Source: Clytia hemisphaerica (taxonomy: Eukaryota > Cnidaria > Hydrozoa > Leptothecata > Clytiidae). Taken from it: 64,000 nucleotides of DNA. Location of the stretch: contig CACVBU010000820.1 of the NCBI GenBank assembly GCA_902728285.1, positions 62,001 through 126,000 of the forward strand. The letters run 5' to 3'. Both the position numbers and the translations under genes were made by a program. Shown here piece after piece: positions 12,201-22,146 of this stretch (position 1 is the first letter of the stretch; each line of letters opens with the position of its first letter). The notes beneath the pieces were generated by a model. The model searched no databases and had not been told where the DNA came from. It saw only the letters and a program-made list of their open reading frames with translations.

Positions 12201-14989
12201 ATTTCTGACGTTTTTTGAACAGATGTCAGACAGTAAAGAAGACGGAGTAGATTCCGATGACGTCAACATGCAAATCGTCAACCCAACCACCGCTGCACAG
12301 TATTTCCATTTGTTGAGGCGACAGGTAAGGACTGGTCAGTCTTCCTGGTTTCAATTTATCCAACGGTTTGTTGTTGCTGTTGATTTCTTAAAGACCGTTT
12401 TCATTAATTGCGCGCTGTTTTACTTTTTTACCATGTTTTTTTTAAAGAAAATATTCTTCTTCTTCGAAGGAGCTATGCTCGAATACTACGATCGCTTGAA
12501 CGCGCTTTATATTTCATAGTTTTTGACTTGAGTTTCATTTCAAGTCTTTTTAATCTGTTTTCTATTTCAGCAAATTCGAAACTTCCGCAAACCATTGATT
12601 GTGGCGTCACCAAAACTCATTCTTCGAATGTCTGTAAGTTTTTCCACCTCGACTAGAGTTATTAATATTGGTTGAGTTGGAGATCGTAGAAACCTTATTT
12701 CGATACAGTGGAGTCCCCATCATAATTCTAGCACATACGGGGAACATAAAGTTGCTTGAGTTAGAAAATTTTGTAATATGAAAAAAGGTATGCAAGGCAT
12801 CTTACCTGAAGGGACTAGAAAACTTTTTCGGGTTAAGACATTCAAGTTATAGAGGCATTAGGGGGACGCACCAAAAAGTCTCCAAAAGACAAGATTTTTG
12901 GATAAAGACTAAAGATGAATACAATGTCATGATCAGGCAACTCGACCTTGGTCTTTTACTCAATTGAACTTCTTTATTGCAATCCTATCATTATTCTTAT
13001 CATAGGCTGCTTCATCGACGTTGAGTGACCTGGTGCCCGGTACACATTTCAAACCGGTCATCGGAGATTCATCACCGGACATGGATAAAATCGATACAGT
13101 AGTCTTCTGTTCCGGTAAACATTACTATGAATTGGCCAAACAACGGACGAAACAAAGTAAACAGAATGTCGCCATTGTTCGATTAGATTAGAGGTATCTT
13201 GTTTGGTGTATTTCTATTAAAATACCATGCACTTCCACGATGTTGTTTAGGTTTGTCGTTCCCAATTTGACACCCAAGACACTCTTCTGGTCTTCCCTGA
13301 ACACTCGAGTTTTCAATAGTCCCAAATCAAGATGCCAGTTTTTTTCAGCCTTAACTCTCCATTGAGTTGATTCGACCAATCAATGGATATTTTTATAGAC
13401 AGCGGCAACTTTTAGTTCAGCCTTGACATTTTTATGATTAAATACTCGCTGGTACTCTGGACGTGTTCTTAATATGCTTATTTTATTTACTTACAGACAT
13501 AGACTGGGCTTGCGATCATTAGTACTTTTCACTGAAATCTAAGATTGTTCTTAATTTGTTCTTAGTCTTTGACCAAATTCCAGCATCTTATTCTTATAAA
13601 ATTTTTCTCAAAAAAAGTTTAAAGCAGACAAAGATGGTGGTTTTAAAGTTATTGTCACTTTTTCTTCCAGTCATTGTCGCCATTCCCAGCAGAAGAACTA
13701 AAAGAAGAAGTCAAGAAGTACAAAAATGCTCAAAGTAAGAACTTTGAAACAAAATCTAAATTCTTTTGTCCAATGTCGACAGGTATTTTTCAGCCTCTAT
13801 TCATATTTTGCAAAGAATCTAAAAATTATAACCCTGTAAAGTGGATCTTATACACTTATTGCGGTTAGGGAATGGTAAAGACTTCACTTTTTATAATGTG
13901 TTAATAATTTAGAACGTTATTTGTGGCGTTTTACAGTCAAAGAAGCTTTGCCCATCCCTATTATTAAGGCAAGTTTCATTGAGAATTTAGAGTTCTGTTT
14001 TTCCCAAATTTTCACAGTATCAGTATTTTTTGAATAGATTTCATCTGGAGCCAAGAAGAACATCGCAATCAAGGAGCTTGGTCTTTTGTTTCCCCTCGCT
14101 TCCAAAATGTCTTGAATGTAAAGGTATGTTGGTACCCTTAAACATATTTTGCAAATGACATCCTTGAAAAATTGACATTAACCTATAGACCTTTTCATAA
14201 ATTATTCTGATTGGAACAACTGTCTCGTTTTGAAAGCATTACCAAGGTTATTAAACCCCTCGAGTCTTCAAGCGCTATTTTTAGAAATATAATAGACTTC
14301 TTATGAACTCCTCTGGAAATCAATTTCCATTGAAAGTAATATTTTGAAAACCAGGTAAAAATTGCTCTTGACGTAATTTATGAAAATATCTATGAACCCG
14401 TGTTCTGAAAAAACGATCTGTGATGAAGACTTTTATGTAGTTGTATGCACACGCGAGTTTTAAACTAGAGCAAATGTTTGAAATAAAACTTCAACGACAA
14501 TAATGCATAATAGAGAGATTATCAAATCAGAAAATATTGCAATAACTCCATCTATAGTAATGAGCTATCAATATGATAATCCTCAAGAAAAGTCACCTGC
14601 AGTGATGATTATCTTTCGTGTCTCAATTAGTACTGCCTCCAGATTATCGCGGTTTGCAATTACACTATAATTAGGTCAAGATTGTTCCTTTCGCAATTCT
14701 ATTGATTGCTCTGAGCTCAGATTTCATCACTAGAATATGTGTCTATATAGTAATATTTGATAAAAAATGCCTTGTTTCTTTTGACTAATTCCTTTGGTCC
14801 ATATCCGCCAAGGCTATTCTTTTAGGGGACGTTTATAAAAGCAACCGTTTTTTTTCCTTATGGTTCATTCCAATGCTTTCATTTCAGCTTTCCTACCATG
14901 GCCGCCCTGTTCTCTGCGCTTCAGCCATTGGCGTCAATAAATGGCACGCCCAAGAAGTAGATGATCTCACCAAGAGTATGTTCACCTGA
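274..14989 (+). CDS. DHTKD1: DHTKD1, 2-oxoadipate dehydrogenase E1 (5' partial, frame broken)
   Basis: Thiamine-diphosphate E1 enzyme of the mitochondrial 2-oxoadipate dehydrogenase complex (lysine, hydroxylysine and tryptophan breakdown). I traced 21 exons: 274-361, 752-866, 1112-1216, 1398-1509, 1748-1845, 2093-2156, 2444-2667, 2917-3032, 3175-3250, 6868-6956, 7119-7399, 7822-8004, 9313-9452, 11307-11463, 11702-11802, 12223-12324, 12571-12633, 13006-13193, 13671-13734, 14038-14123, 14888-14989. All have GT-AG borders and matching phases. Seen motifs: [102 protein letters not shown] and SEEAV favour DHTKD1 over OGDH, which has an E in the first motif. About 848 residues are present; roughly the first 70 lie outside the window. 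A 5-bp duplication in exon 18 shifts the frame and gives a TAG at 13189; without it the exon total is an exact multiple of three. Family assignment is firm; whether this allele is functional is not. Confidence 0.93.
3274..3720 (-). repeat. Inverted, truncated copy of the PLE-1 3' end
   Basis: Reverse complement of about 5985-6440, including the last 80 or so codons of the GIY-YIG domain and the 3' tail. It sits head-to-head with the full copy, a common by-product of PLE integration. It lacks the terminal bases seen at 6431-6459. Confidence 0.9.
3722..3837 (+). repeat. PLE-1 pseudo-LTR, left copy
   Basis: Direct repeat of 6343-6459, almost identical, differing mainly in the length of a T run. 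It contains the hammerhead-like fold at 3731-3767 and marks the start of the full-length copy. Confidence 0.88.
3731..3767 (+). ncRNA. Hammerhead-like ribozyme candidate, PLE-1 left pseudo-LTR
   Basis: In order: helix I strand CTT; core heptamer GTGATCA; one extra T; a hairpin GATAC-AAGAA-GTATC (stem II); GAAA; the self-complementary ACGT; cleavage-site C; helix I strand AAG. The order is that of a type I hammerhead with a minimal stem III, known from PLE pseudo-LTRs. The core departs from the CTGANGA consensus by C3 to G and G8 to C, two bases that pair with each other, and by the inserted T before stem II. Activity is inferred only. Confidence 0.5.
4038..6241 (+). pseudogene. PLE-1 reverse transcriptase / GIY-YIG endonuclease, one frameshift
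   Basis: Two ORFs, 4038-5096 (352 aa) and 5144-6241 (365 aa), make one PLE polyprotein. The first has the N-terminal region and RT fingers ([13 protein letters not shown] is the motif A Asp region). The second has motif B ([16 protein letters not shown]), the catalytic box YRRYVDDS, thumb, and a C-terminal GIY-YIG nuclease ([18 protein letters not shown], with downstream His and Glu). The frame breaks near 5090-5096 in a CTTTAAAC stretch; coding continues in another frame without loss of sequence, so a one-base indel is the simplest cause. No upstream start is obvious because the region before 4038 is 5' untranslated or degenerate. Confidence 0.9.
6343..6459 (+). repeat. PLE-1 pseudo-LTR, right copy
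   Basis: Direct repeat of 3722-3837 at the 3' end of the element, directly followed by the 12-bp target duplication. It contains the hammerhead-like fold at 6352-6388. Confidence 0.88.
6352..6388 (+). ncRNA. Hammerhead-like ribozyme candidate, PLE-1 right pseudo-LTR
   Basis: Identical to the motif at 3731-3767, with the same stem II hairpin, GAAA and ACGTC. A third, inverted copy lies at 3315-3351 on the minus strand. Two direct copies would cut a read-through transcript into unit-length RNA, the role proposed for hammerheads in PLEs. Confidence 0.5.
8814..8971. repeat. Short inverted-repeat element in a DHTKD1 intron
   Basis: The 18-bp terminal inverted repeat CATAGAGAAGTGGGAAAT begins at 8814 and is mirrored ending at 8971. 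The interior is non-coding. A non-autonomous DNA transposon (MITE) is the likeliest reading. No clear target duplication was seen. Confidence 0.55.
9679..11306 (-). mobile_element. 5'-truncated LINE (CR1/jockey-like) in a DHTKD1 intron
   Basis: Minus-strand non-LTR retrotransposon fragment. It ends in an ATT/AAT microsatellite tail at about 9679-9715, as CR1-like LINEs often do. The open frame starts inside the RT domain, so the 5' half is missing. The 5' break lies at or within a few bases of the start of DHTKD1 exon 11307-11463; the octamer GTGAACAG is present at 11299-11306 and again at 11310-11317. Confidence 0.85.
10033..11306 (-). pseudogene. LINE reverse transcriptase fragment
   Basis: The frame from about 11306 down to 10446 shows [24 protein letters not shown] (motif A), [10 protein letters not shown] (motif B), a catalytic box reading LADDS where FADD or YADD is usual, and the [10 protein letters not shown] and [14 protein letters not shown] thumb motifs. 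After a break near 10440, the 99-aa ORF 10033-10332 supplies the C terminus (WNNIPSSIR). No endonuclease is present. Truncation and a frame break mark it as dead. Confidence 0.85.
13181..13190 (+). repeat. 5-bp tandem duplication breaking DHTKD1
   Basis: GATTA occurs twice in a row near the end of exon 13006-13193. With both copies, the frame reads into TAG at 13189-13191 before the donor. With one copy, the exon ends Arg-Leu-Glu in phase 0 and joins exon 13671 (SLSPFP), as the family requires. It could be an allele, a new loss-of-function mutation or an assembly error. Confidence 0.85.
14185..14393. repeat. MITE copy A of the ATAGAC-end family
   Basis: The ends ATAGACCTTTTCATAAATTA and its mirrored copy ending at 14393 match the element at 28608-28812. 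It lies in the last DHTKD1 intron, has diverged more than its sister copy and has no coding capacity. Confidence 0.6.
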
Positions 14990-16315
14990 GGAGATAATGA
15001 AGATAGAGAAGACGAGGAAAGTTTTTTACTTCCCATTTTTTTATGATTTTGTACAAAGACTCGTATGGACCGCCAGTCGTTAAACGGTACCCAAAGCTGT
15101 AATGGGTCAATGTAACTTCTCGTAAAAAGCCTACGAAGGTTAAAAAAAGAAATCTAATTGTTTTCAACGAGGCATTTTTCTTGAACTTTTATCGAGTATA
15201 GACGAGTTTACATCGGTTTCAATAATCATCAAAATCGGATTAAACTATTTGATAATTGGTGCATTGAGTTGAACTTTTCGACAGAGATGTCTAGAGGGGA
15301 TAAGCTGCTTGTTTATGAAAGGTATGAAAAATCTATCAAAGAACTATTTTTGTCCCGACTCTGCTCACAAATTCACGTGATTCAACATGGTACAGGTTTT
15401 AAGCTCTCTCTCTAATTTGATTGATAAAACTATGTTTCTTCGTCTATAGGACCGTTTTATCTTTTGTTCAGTTTTGAGTTCTGTTATAATTGGATTTCCT
15501 CATTTTTCTGTTCCTTTTCTTCCTTTTCAACTTTTGAACCTACCTTTAAATTAACTAATTTATCTTTTCCCTAGTTTGTTACTAGCTCTCTTTCTTCGAA
15601 TGGGCTCATTGGCTAGTAATGATGCATATTAGCAATGCTCAAGATTTAAGATTATTCCTTTTTGGGTCCAAATTAACATTCGGTTAGCCTTTTCTCAATT
15701 TCCTTTAAAAAAATCCAAGCTTCATCTATTAAAATAAGCTCAACTTTTATCAACAACGCTCTTTATGTTGTGTCATGTCTCGAAGACGCTTAAATTCAAT
15801 TAGGTTAACGACATTATTTTCTTGATGTTGTTTTGACAGACGAAAGGATGAAGACGCCCGCTAATCACGAATATTGCCAATTATCGTAGTCTAAATACGT
15901 CTGATTTCAAGTTTACGCTACCCTGCCCACTCAAAACAATTACTTTATTTTAAGAGCTTATCCATCAATCTTTTCTTTCCAAACGCTTCAGGGCGCGTCA
16001 ATAGCTTTTTTAAACACTAGAAAAATTCAAGACTTGATTAATGGAAATGTCGTGCAAAGAATGAAGAGGTCACTTCATTTAAAGTCACCAAAGATGAAAG
16101 GAAACTCTTTTTTAAGTAATTAAAGTTGCATTATTTATAATACCGATGTCGGTTATACTCATCTAATAAAGCTTTCATTTTCCCCATTAAACTTAAGTAT
16201 AGCATTTAATAGATTTTTTTACCATACTGTGGTCTGTTCGCTCTTTTCTCAAAATTTCCTTCACATATCGAGTTAAAAGCACTCGATCCTCTTTCAACTA
16301 TTTATTTCCTTTTTA
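14990..16315. other. Intergenic, AT-rich, no confident gene
   Basis: Follows the DHTKD1 stop codon at 14987-14989. Only short chance ORFs are visible. The minus-strand frame around 14982-15167 is open but has no recognisable motif; it could be a final exon of the candidate at 16374-16452, which I cannot confirm. Confidence 0.5.
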
Positions 16316-16373
16316 TCAAAAAACTGTTGTAAAAGTTCTATTCCTTCCCCGTTGACTAAAATCTAGGTCATAC

Positions 16374-16452
16374 CATTCTTTAAACGCTTCCGGACCATAC
16401 TTCAAACGAGGATATTTCGAGAACAAAGCCTTCCCAAGAGCTCGTTCAGCTA
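16374..16452 (-). CDS. Candidate internal exon of an unrecognised gene
   Basis: A minus-strand stretch begins after a good polypyrimidine-AG acceptor (TTTCAACAG) and reads ALGKALFSKYPRLKYGPEAF before a GTATGA donor. Codon use and composition look coding. The LFSKYP run weakly recalls the C-terminal part of CREG-like flavin-fold proteins, but this rests on a few residues. No partner exons were found, so it may be a relic. Confidence 0.3.
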
Positions 16453-16830
16453 CTGTTGAAAGAACAGGAAATTTTGAGTATGCATGAGCGGGACGTCATG
16501 TGAAATATTTTTGATAATGTTTTTAAAAAGTGTATTTCTCTCGTCCGGAAAGGGTTCACCCGTGCTTATTTAGACGTACTTATTTAGGCAAACATTATTT
16601 ATTTTTATTGGATTTCTAGAAATGCTGATGATATTTTTTTGAAGTACAAAAGTTTTTAGCTGCATAATGTTTCTAGACTATTTAGTAATTATTTAAATTT
16701 TTTATCACTTTAGGTAATTTTCAAAATAAAAGAACAGAAGTTTTTTCATAAAATCATCTATGTACAATTTGTTTGAAATATATTTTTAAAGGCTGTTGGG
16801 AGTGTTTCAAAAACCGAGTTATCTCATCAT

Positions 16831-18456
16831 CTAATACATCAAATACTGATCGTCATCAAGAGTCACTAAATGTCGAGATCTCTTCGAGACCACGTGATAA
16901 ACAATCTTCACCAGTAAAGCCATAAAGAACACGGACAATAAGAAAAACCAGACTATCATGGATGCTTTCGTGTTATCACTGTGTTTTGTTGCGTCTTTCG
17001 ATCGTTCTAATAAACTGAATGTTTCGTTTGTTGTAACGGTATTTTTCGTTGTTGTAATCAATGTCTGTTTTGTTGTAGTGATGTTTTGTTTTGTTATATT
17101 AGAGGGTGTTTTTGCTTTTGTTACAGTCCTTTGCGTTGAATTTAAAGATATTTTTGTTGATATAATGGTGGTCGTTGTTTCAATATTTCCCCTTGTTGTA
17201 GTGACAGGCCTTTTTGTTGTCACAGGTCTTTTTGTTGTCAAAGGTATAAAGTTCAATCCTTGCGTTTTCACTTCTGTTGTTAAAGCTTTTGTTAAAATCT
17301 TTGTCATGGATGTCGTATTTGCTGATGAATTTTTCACTACTTCAAATTTACAAAGTTCCCCTGTAAAATGTTCAGTGCAGTTACATTCGAAATGCGTTCG
17401 ATTCCTTGTTATACATTCTCCACGATGTAAGCAATTGATATCAAGGCGGTCACAAATTGGGCATGATTCGTGTTCTGTCAGATTCAACATCAAATTTGCC
17501 AAACTTTCATCTCTTAATCGGAAAGGATGGAAACATGTTCCAGTGAATTGTAATTTTTTCGTGTAATACGGTAATAGACTTTCGTAGAATGGACAAGAAC
17601 AGTTCAGACGGTTGTTGAATAAGATTAAAGTTGCGATCATCTGACGTTGGAAGGCAGTCACCGGTAGATCTGTAATGTTATTGGAATCTAAATAAATCTT
17701 CCCAGCGCTGAAAATGTTGACAAAAGCCTTGTTCTCAATCATGTTAATTCGATTGAACGAAAAATCGAGGTCGTTCGTTACAGTCCCATTAGAGAAAAGG
17801 TTGTTCGGTATCAAAGCTATCCTGTTGTTTGATAACCCAATGTCTAATTGTGGGGACGACAAGTTGTAAAATAGACAGGGTGCTAGACTCTCTACTTTAT
17901 TGTAGTTTAGGTTTATCTGTCTGATTTTATTTGAAAGCCCATAAAAAGACTTGCTCGAAAGTGTCGTAACGTTATTCTTTGAAAGGTCCAAAACTTCTAT
18001 GGATCTCAAACCAGCAAATGATTCCTCTTCGATGAAAGCGATCTTGTTTTCTCTCAGCAAAAGAAGCTTCAAGTTTGTCAACCCTGATATTTCATTTTTT
18101 GAAATATTTCGAATGGAATTCTCGCTAGCTTTCAACCTTTCGAGATTCGGAAATTTACTAGAAAGATTCGCTGGTAGTCTGCTTAATTGGTTGATATCGA
18201 TGTGTAAGAGTTTTAAGTTCGGGTTCTCTTGAAACATGTGAGTTGGGAACAACGTCATGTTACTGCCACGTATATACAAATATCTGACGTTTTTGACTGG
18301 GATCCTTCTAGCGATCGATTGAATATTCTCATCTGAGATGGTCGGTCCGTAACACCTCACCTCTGATCCTTGGCAAAAACAAGGTTCCGGACAGCTTGCC
18401 GTCCGCCTAATAAAAATTGCTGACAGGAGTAGAATTATCATCTTATGTATCTTCAT
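16831..18456 (-). CDS. LRR-EGF single-pass membrane protein 1
   Basis: Intronless, 541 aa from the Met at 18456. An in-frame Met at 18531 would add 25 polar residues before the signal peptide, so I prefer the inner start. In order: signal peptide (about 1-21); LRRNT cap with CPEPCFC; nine or so leucine-rich repeats; LRRCT cap (NCSCPF ... SCPIC); one EGF-like domain (CLHRGEC ... CNCTEHFTGELC); a Thr-rich stalk of about 120 residues with KRPVTT repeats, likely O-glycosylated; a transmembrane segment (VWFFLLSVFFMALLVKIVY); and an 18-residue tail ending DDDQYLMY. Many N-glycosylation sites. Probably a cell-surface adhesion or recognition protein; the ligand is unknown. Paralogue of 25445-26815. 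Confidence 0.88.
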   Translation of the reverse strand: MKIHKMIILLLSAIFIRRTASCPEPCFCQGSEVRCYGPTISDENIQSIARRIPVKNVRYLYIRGSNMTLFPTHMFQENPNLKLLHIDINQLSRLPANLSSKFPNLERLKASENSIRNISKNEISGLTNLKLLLLRENKIAFIEEESFAGLRSIEVLDLSKNNVTTLSSKSFYGLSNKIRQINLNYNKVESLAPCLFYNLSSPQLDIGLSNNRIALIPNNLFSNGTVTNDLDFSFNRINMIENKAFVNIFSAGKIYLDSNNITDLPVTAFQRQMIATLILFNNRLNCSCPFYESLLPYYTKKLQFTGTCFHPFRLRDESLANLMLNLTEHESCPICDRLDINCLHRGECITRNRTHFECNCTEHFTGELCKFEVVKNSSANTTSMTKILTKALTTEVKTQGLNFIPLTTKRPVTTKRPVTTTRGNIETTTTIISTKISLNSTQRTVTKAKTPSNITKQNITTTKQTLITTTKNTVTTNETFSLLERSKDATKHSDNTKASMIVWFFLLSVFFMALLVKIVYHVVSKRSRHLVTLDDDQYLMY

Positions 18457-18531
18457 AGCTCGTTCGCGTCCTTTCGTGTTGTTGTTATTTATTTGCTGAA
18501 GAAAAAAAAAACACGAAAATATTGTTTTCAT

Positions 18532-19369
18532 GAGATTAAATCAAATCAAATTAATTTAAAAAGAAGCGAATTCTGGAATCAATATTTCTCTCAAAAAGAT
18601 ATCCTAAATTGCTTAATCCCCTCCCATATTTTTTCATTTCTGTATCCAATGTATCCCCCTTCTCCCTCAAATTATCACGTATCCCAGCCTTCTCCCATCC
18701 AGCCGACCTGCAAGATACTTTTCTCTCGATTCTTTATCATATTCTACTTTTACTTCACTGAGGCTGTTTCCATAATTTATCTTGAATACTTTTTATCACG
18801 GCCCTAAATACCTCAGTAGGCTAATCATAATTCTATTGACTCGAAAATTAAAAAGGTTTGAATGAAGGTGATTCATACAGTTTCCTTCCCATGGCGGGGA
18901 CATTGCTATCCTTATACCAACGCACTCTCATTTGATCATTGCAACTTCTCCACTTTCAAGTGTCTTGTACACTACTACCTGTGATTTTAAATGGATCGTT
19001 CTTTTGGGTCGAATCCAACTATCCAACGATAATTATTGCTTTTTTCTCTCAATTAAACGTTAATCAGATTACTCCTCTGTTTTTTTTATATTATCAACAC
19101 AAATAAATAATTGGGCGAGGAAAATCTTTTTAGTCGAAGAATCTTTACTTTACTTTACATCATAAGGTATTGTGACTTTTGCTGTGAGTCTCATGCACAT
19201 AATTTGATGATTCTGAATGTTTTCAGAGACGTAAGGTCATGAACATAACATTTGATTATCAATTTCTAATATTTATATAAGCAAATTTCGCAGTACTGGT
19301 AAGTCTCGATAATTCTCCTCAAGTCTAAAATTTTGACTTTGACTCCCCACAAACAGCCTTATTTTACTA
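18532..19369. other. Intergenic, nothing recognised
   Basis: AT-rich sequence upstream of the LRR-EGF gene. It would hold that gene's promoter, but I see no motif I can defend. Confidence 0.4.
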
Positions 19370-19543
19370 CAGTTGACGCTCTCTAATACGATCTTCAAGG
19401 GGAATTGGATTTTCATCGAATAAGGGAGCTTATCGAATAGTAGAACGTCGTTTATGAGAGTTTCTTGTTGACGGGGACTTTAAATTTCATCGAATAAGGG
19501 AGCCTATCGAATAGTAGAACGTCGGATAAGAGAGCGTCAACTG
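19370..19543. repeat. MITE with TA target site (pogo/Tc1-like ends)
   Basis: The ends CAGTTGACGCTCTC and its mirrored copy are flanked by TA at 19368-19369 and 19544-19545. The interior holds two copies of a roughly 37-bp unit (ATCGAATAAGGGAGC ... GAACGTCG) at about 19414 and 19488. The TA duplication and CAGTTG ends fit the Tc1/mariner/pogo group. Confidence 0.7.
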
Positions 19544-19774
19544 TATGTAGTGTTGCTGTATACCAGTATAGGGACGAAATGTTTATCCTGCTCTGTCATA
19601 ATTAAATTTACTTTGAATTTCATCACGTCTGTATATGAAAGTTTTTGTAACCTTCAATGGTAAGAATTATGCCTTAAATAATTTTCAAAATTTGTTCTGT
19701 TAGCGAGATTATAAGAGCTTTTGAAACCACTAACACTTTGACCAGCAATCATGGTATTTTTGTAATATGAGTCA

Positions 19775-20060
19775 AACACCCCTGTGTCACAGACCCGCTG
19801 GGATCCTAGCCTCACTGGAAAATTAAACAAAAATTTCGTCCCTGGTGGGAAAATACCCTTGAATTTCAGCCCCACTGGGAAATTGACTTTGACTTTATCC
19901 CCACTCAAAATTCCATGTTTAAAAATTGCACTCCAAAACCATCCCCACTGGGTTTTTTAACCTTGGAACGATAGATTTTCTATCCCCATTAGGATTTCAA
20001 TAGGAACTTTTATCCCCACTGAGGAAAAAAGTTCCACCGGGGATGTGAGACAGGGGTGTT
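19775..20060. repeat. MITE of the CCCCACTGGG family, copy 1
   Basis: Inverted ends AACACCCCTGTGTCACA and TGTGAGACAGGGGTGTT. The interior repeats CCCACTGGG several times. A second, less complete copy is at 28160-28384. The small ORFs across it are low-complexity artefacts. Confidence 0.65.
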
Positions 20061-20113
20061 TTGTAGTTTTTTTAATTTGACCTAGATTAACTAATTGGTT
20101 GAAAGGAGTACAT

Positions 20114-20380
20114 TGGGCTCTTCCAGAAAAAAACCATTCATGGGGGGGTGGAGGATATATTGTCCAGGGGTATTGAAAAAACCCTGAAAAACTGCCATGT
20201 CCATGGGGTGAATCTGCGATGTCCAGGGGTGAATATTTGTGTCCAGGGGGTCAACTTGATGCTTGTCCAGGGGTAAAACACGTGTCCAGGGGGTGAAAAA
20301 TCGAAATGTCCAGGGGTAATTCATGAAAAAAATAATATATCCTCCACCCCCCATGAACGAATTTTTTCTGGAAAAGCCCA
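20114..20380. repeat. MITE with internal TGTCCAGGGG minisatellite
   Basis: Inverted repeats of about 47 bp begin TGGGCTCTTCCAGAAAA at 20114 and are mirrored ending at 20380. Between them a unit around TGTCCAGGGG recurs six times. A 108-aa minus-strand ORF translates the repeats into PWT-rich text and is not a gene. Confidence 0.7.
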
Positions 20381-21579
20381 TTACAAAACAGTTGTTAAGC
20401 CTCGTTATCTGCTTCATACATAGTCTTGCCTACTTGTTTAATCTCGAATGCCTTTTCCTTAATCTCGCTTCAATTATTGAGTATTGTTTATTTTAATCCA
20501 TCACTTCCTGCTTAACAAAGTGAGTTTTCATGTTCTTTTATGTCTGATTTTTAAGGTCACTATGGATACCGTTGTCCTGATTCTTTTGCCTAATTATGAG
20601 AACCAGCTTTAATTTTTATTAGGCTGCACGTATCCCCTCTGATATGTTTTGATTATGCGCGCAGCCTAAATTTTTATCGATTTGAAATCCTTTTATCTTG
20701 GTAAAGGGCTTATTTACTACTCTCAAGAAAATTAAATATAAGATAAATATTGCACGAGTACGAGGAGTTTTGAGAATTTAATTACTGCTCGATTAATCTG
20801 GTCCATTAACTATCCTGTCTTGCAAAATTAGTTTTTTAAAGAAAAGAATCACATTTTTTACCAATATGATAAGGTGATTATGTTTCATCAAGTTTCCTGG
20901 GTTCATTGAAATTATCTTTTACTCACGTCTACTTTTTCCGAATGAAGTAATTTAAAGAAAAAAACCTTCCTGTTATTTGAAATGTTGTATATATGTTTAT
21001 TTTGGAAGTTTATCGTGGCTTGCGTCGCAAGATTGTATGTTTATTGTGAAAATGTTTATCTCGTGTGTTCCTCTTTGTAAAATTTTCCAGTACATGGCGA
21101 TTTAATTTAATGGACCTATAGAGAGGAAAAATCTCATTTATTTTCCTAAGGGTTTTGGCAGAATCATAGATTTTTCACGAGGACTAATTTTTGTGAAAAT
21201 AGCCAAAATTCGCGAAAATTGCGAAAATCAATTCACGTGAAATTCAATTCATTTAAGGTAAATAATAAATGACTTTATAACCATACACGTTTTTTATACG
21301 AGCAAACTACAGTGTATAAAAGCGCAGGGCTCCGATGGCCAAAACATCAAGAAATTTAAGAACATTTACTAAAAAACACCCAATTTCTTAGGAATTAACG
21401 CTTATAAGCATGGCTTAAATCTTGAAAAAACTTCAGTTTTGCATTGGCTGGGGCCACTCACATATCGATTTTTTTCCCACGACTAACGTTTAAATGACGT
21501 TATTTCCTAGACTTAGTGTGAAATTCTAGTAATATTTAGTCTTCACCCCTCCTCTAAAATGTCAATAAAAACTACTATA

Positions 21580-21926
21580 ATGGGATAAACTTTCGCGGGG
21601 ATTAAATTTGGCGGATTTCGCGGATTTGGGTGTCATTCGCGAAATTAAGTCCAAATGGAAATTTGGAAGGGGCTCATCCGCGAAATATTTATAAACAAAA
21701 CTCAAAATATGTCAAATAAATACTATTTCAATGGCTACTTGCATCAAAGAAGCGCAAATAATGCGTATCTCAACAACCAACATGCATTATTTGACAGTAA
21801 AAGTCACAAAATCGTGAAAATATTGCCACCCAATAGTGCCACCCGCGAAATTAAGTTCCCGCGAAATTTTTGAATTTCGCGGATAGGCCCAACCGCGAGA
21901 TTAATCCCCGTGAAAGTTTATCCCAT
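21580..21926. repeat. MITE with TA target site and GC-rich palindromic interior
   Basis: The ends ATGGGATAAACTTTCGCGGG and its mirror are flanked by TA at 21578-21579 and 21927-21928. Internally CGCGAAATTAAGT-type blocks appear in both orientations. Similar CGCGAAA blocks occur at 21130-21240 and at 54190-54545. Confidence 0.7.
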
Positions 21927-22146
21927 TAAAGAGTACTGAAATTTTCTCAATTTCAATGAAAGGGAGAGGGGCTATGGGAAAAATTTGAGTTCTGATTTGA
22001 GCACTAGATAGATATATTCTCGCCATTTCTTTTTTATTAATACTTTTAAAATAAACATTCAGAATAAAGTACAATTTTCTATAATATCATCTTAGAATCA
22101 TTTTTCATACTAATATCGAAAAAAAGTCAAGTCTAAACGGTTCTTC

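Noticed and set aside
16958-17566. 202-aa plus-strand ORF rich in Val and Phe
   Set aside because: Antisense shadow of the Thr-rich stalk and EGF region of the LRR-EGF gene.
20091-20417. 108-aa minus-strand ORF rich in PWT/HPWT
   Set aside because: It is a translation of the TGTCCAGGGG minisatellite and the inverted repeats of a MITE.
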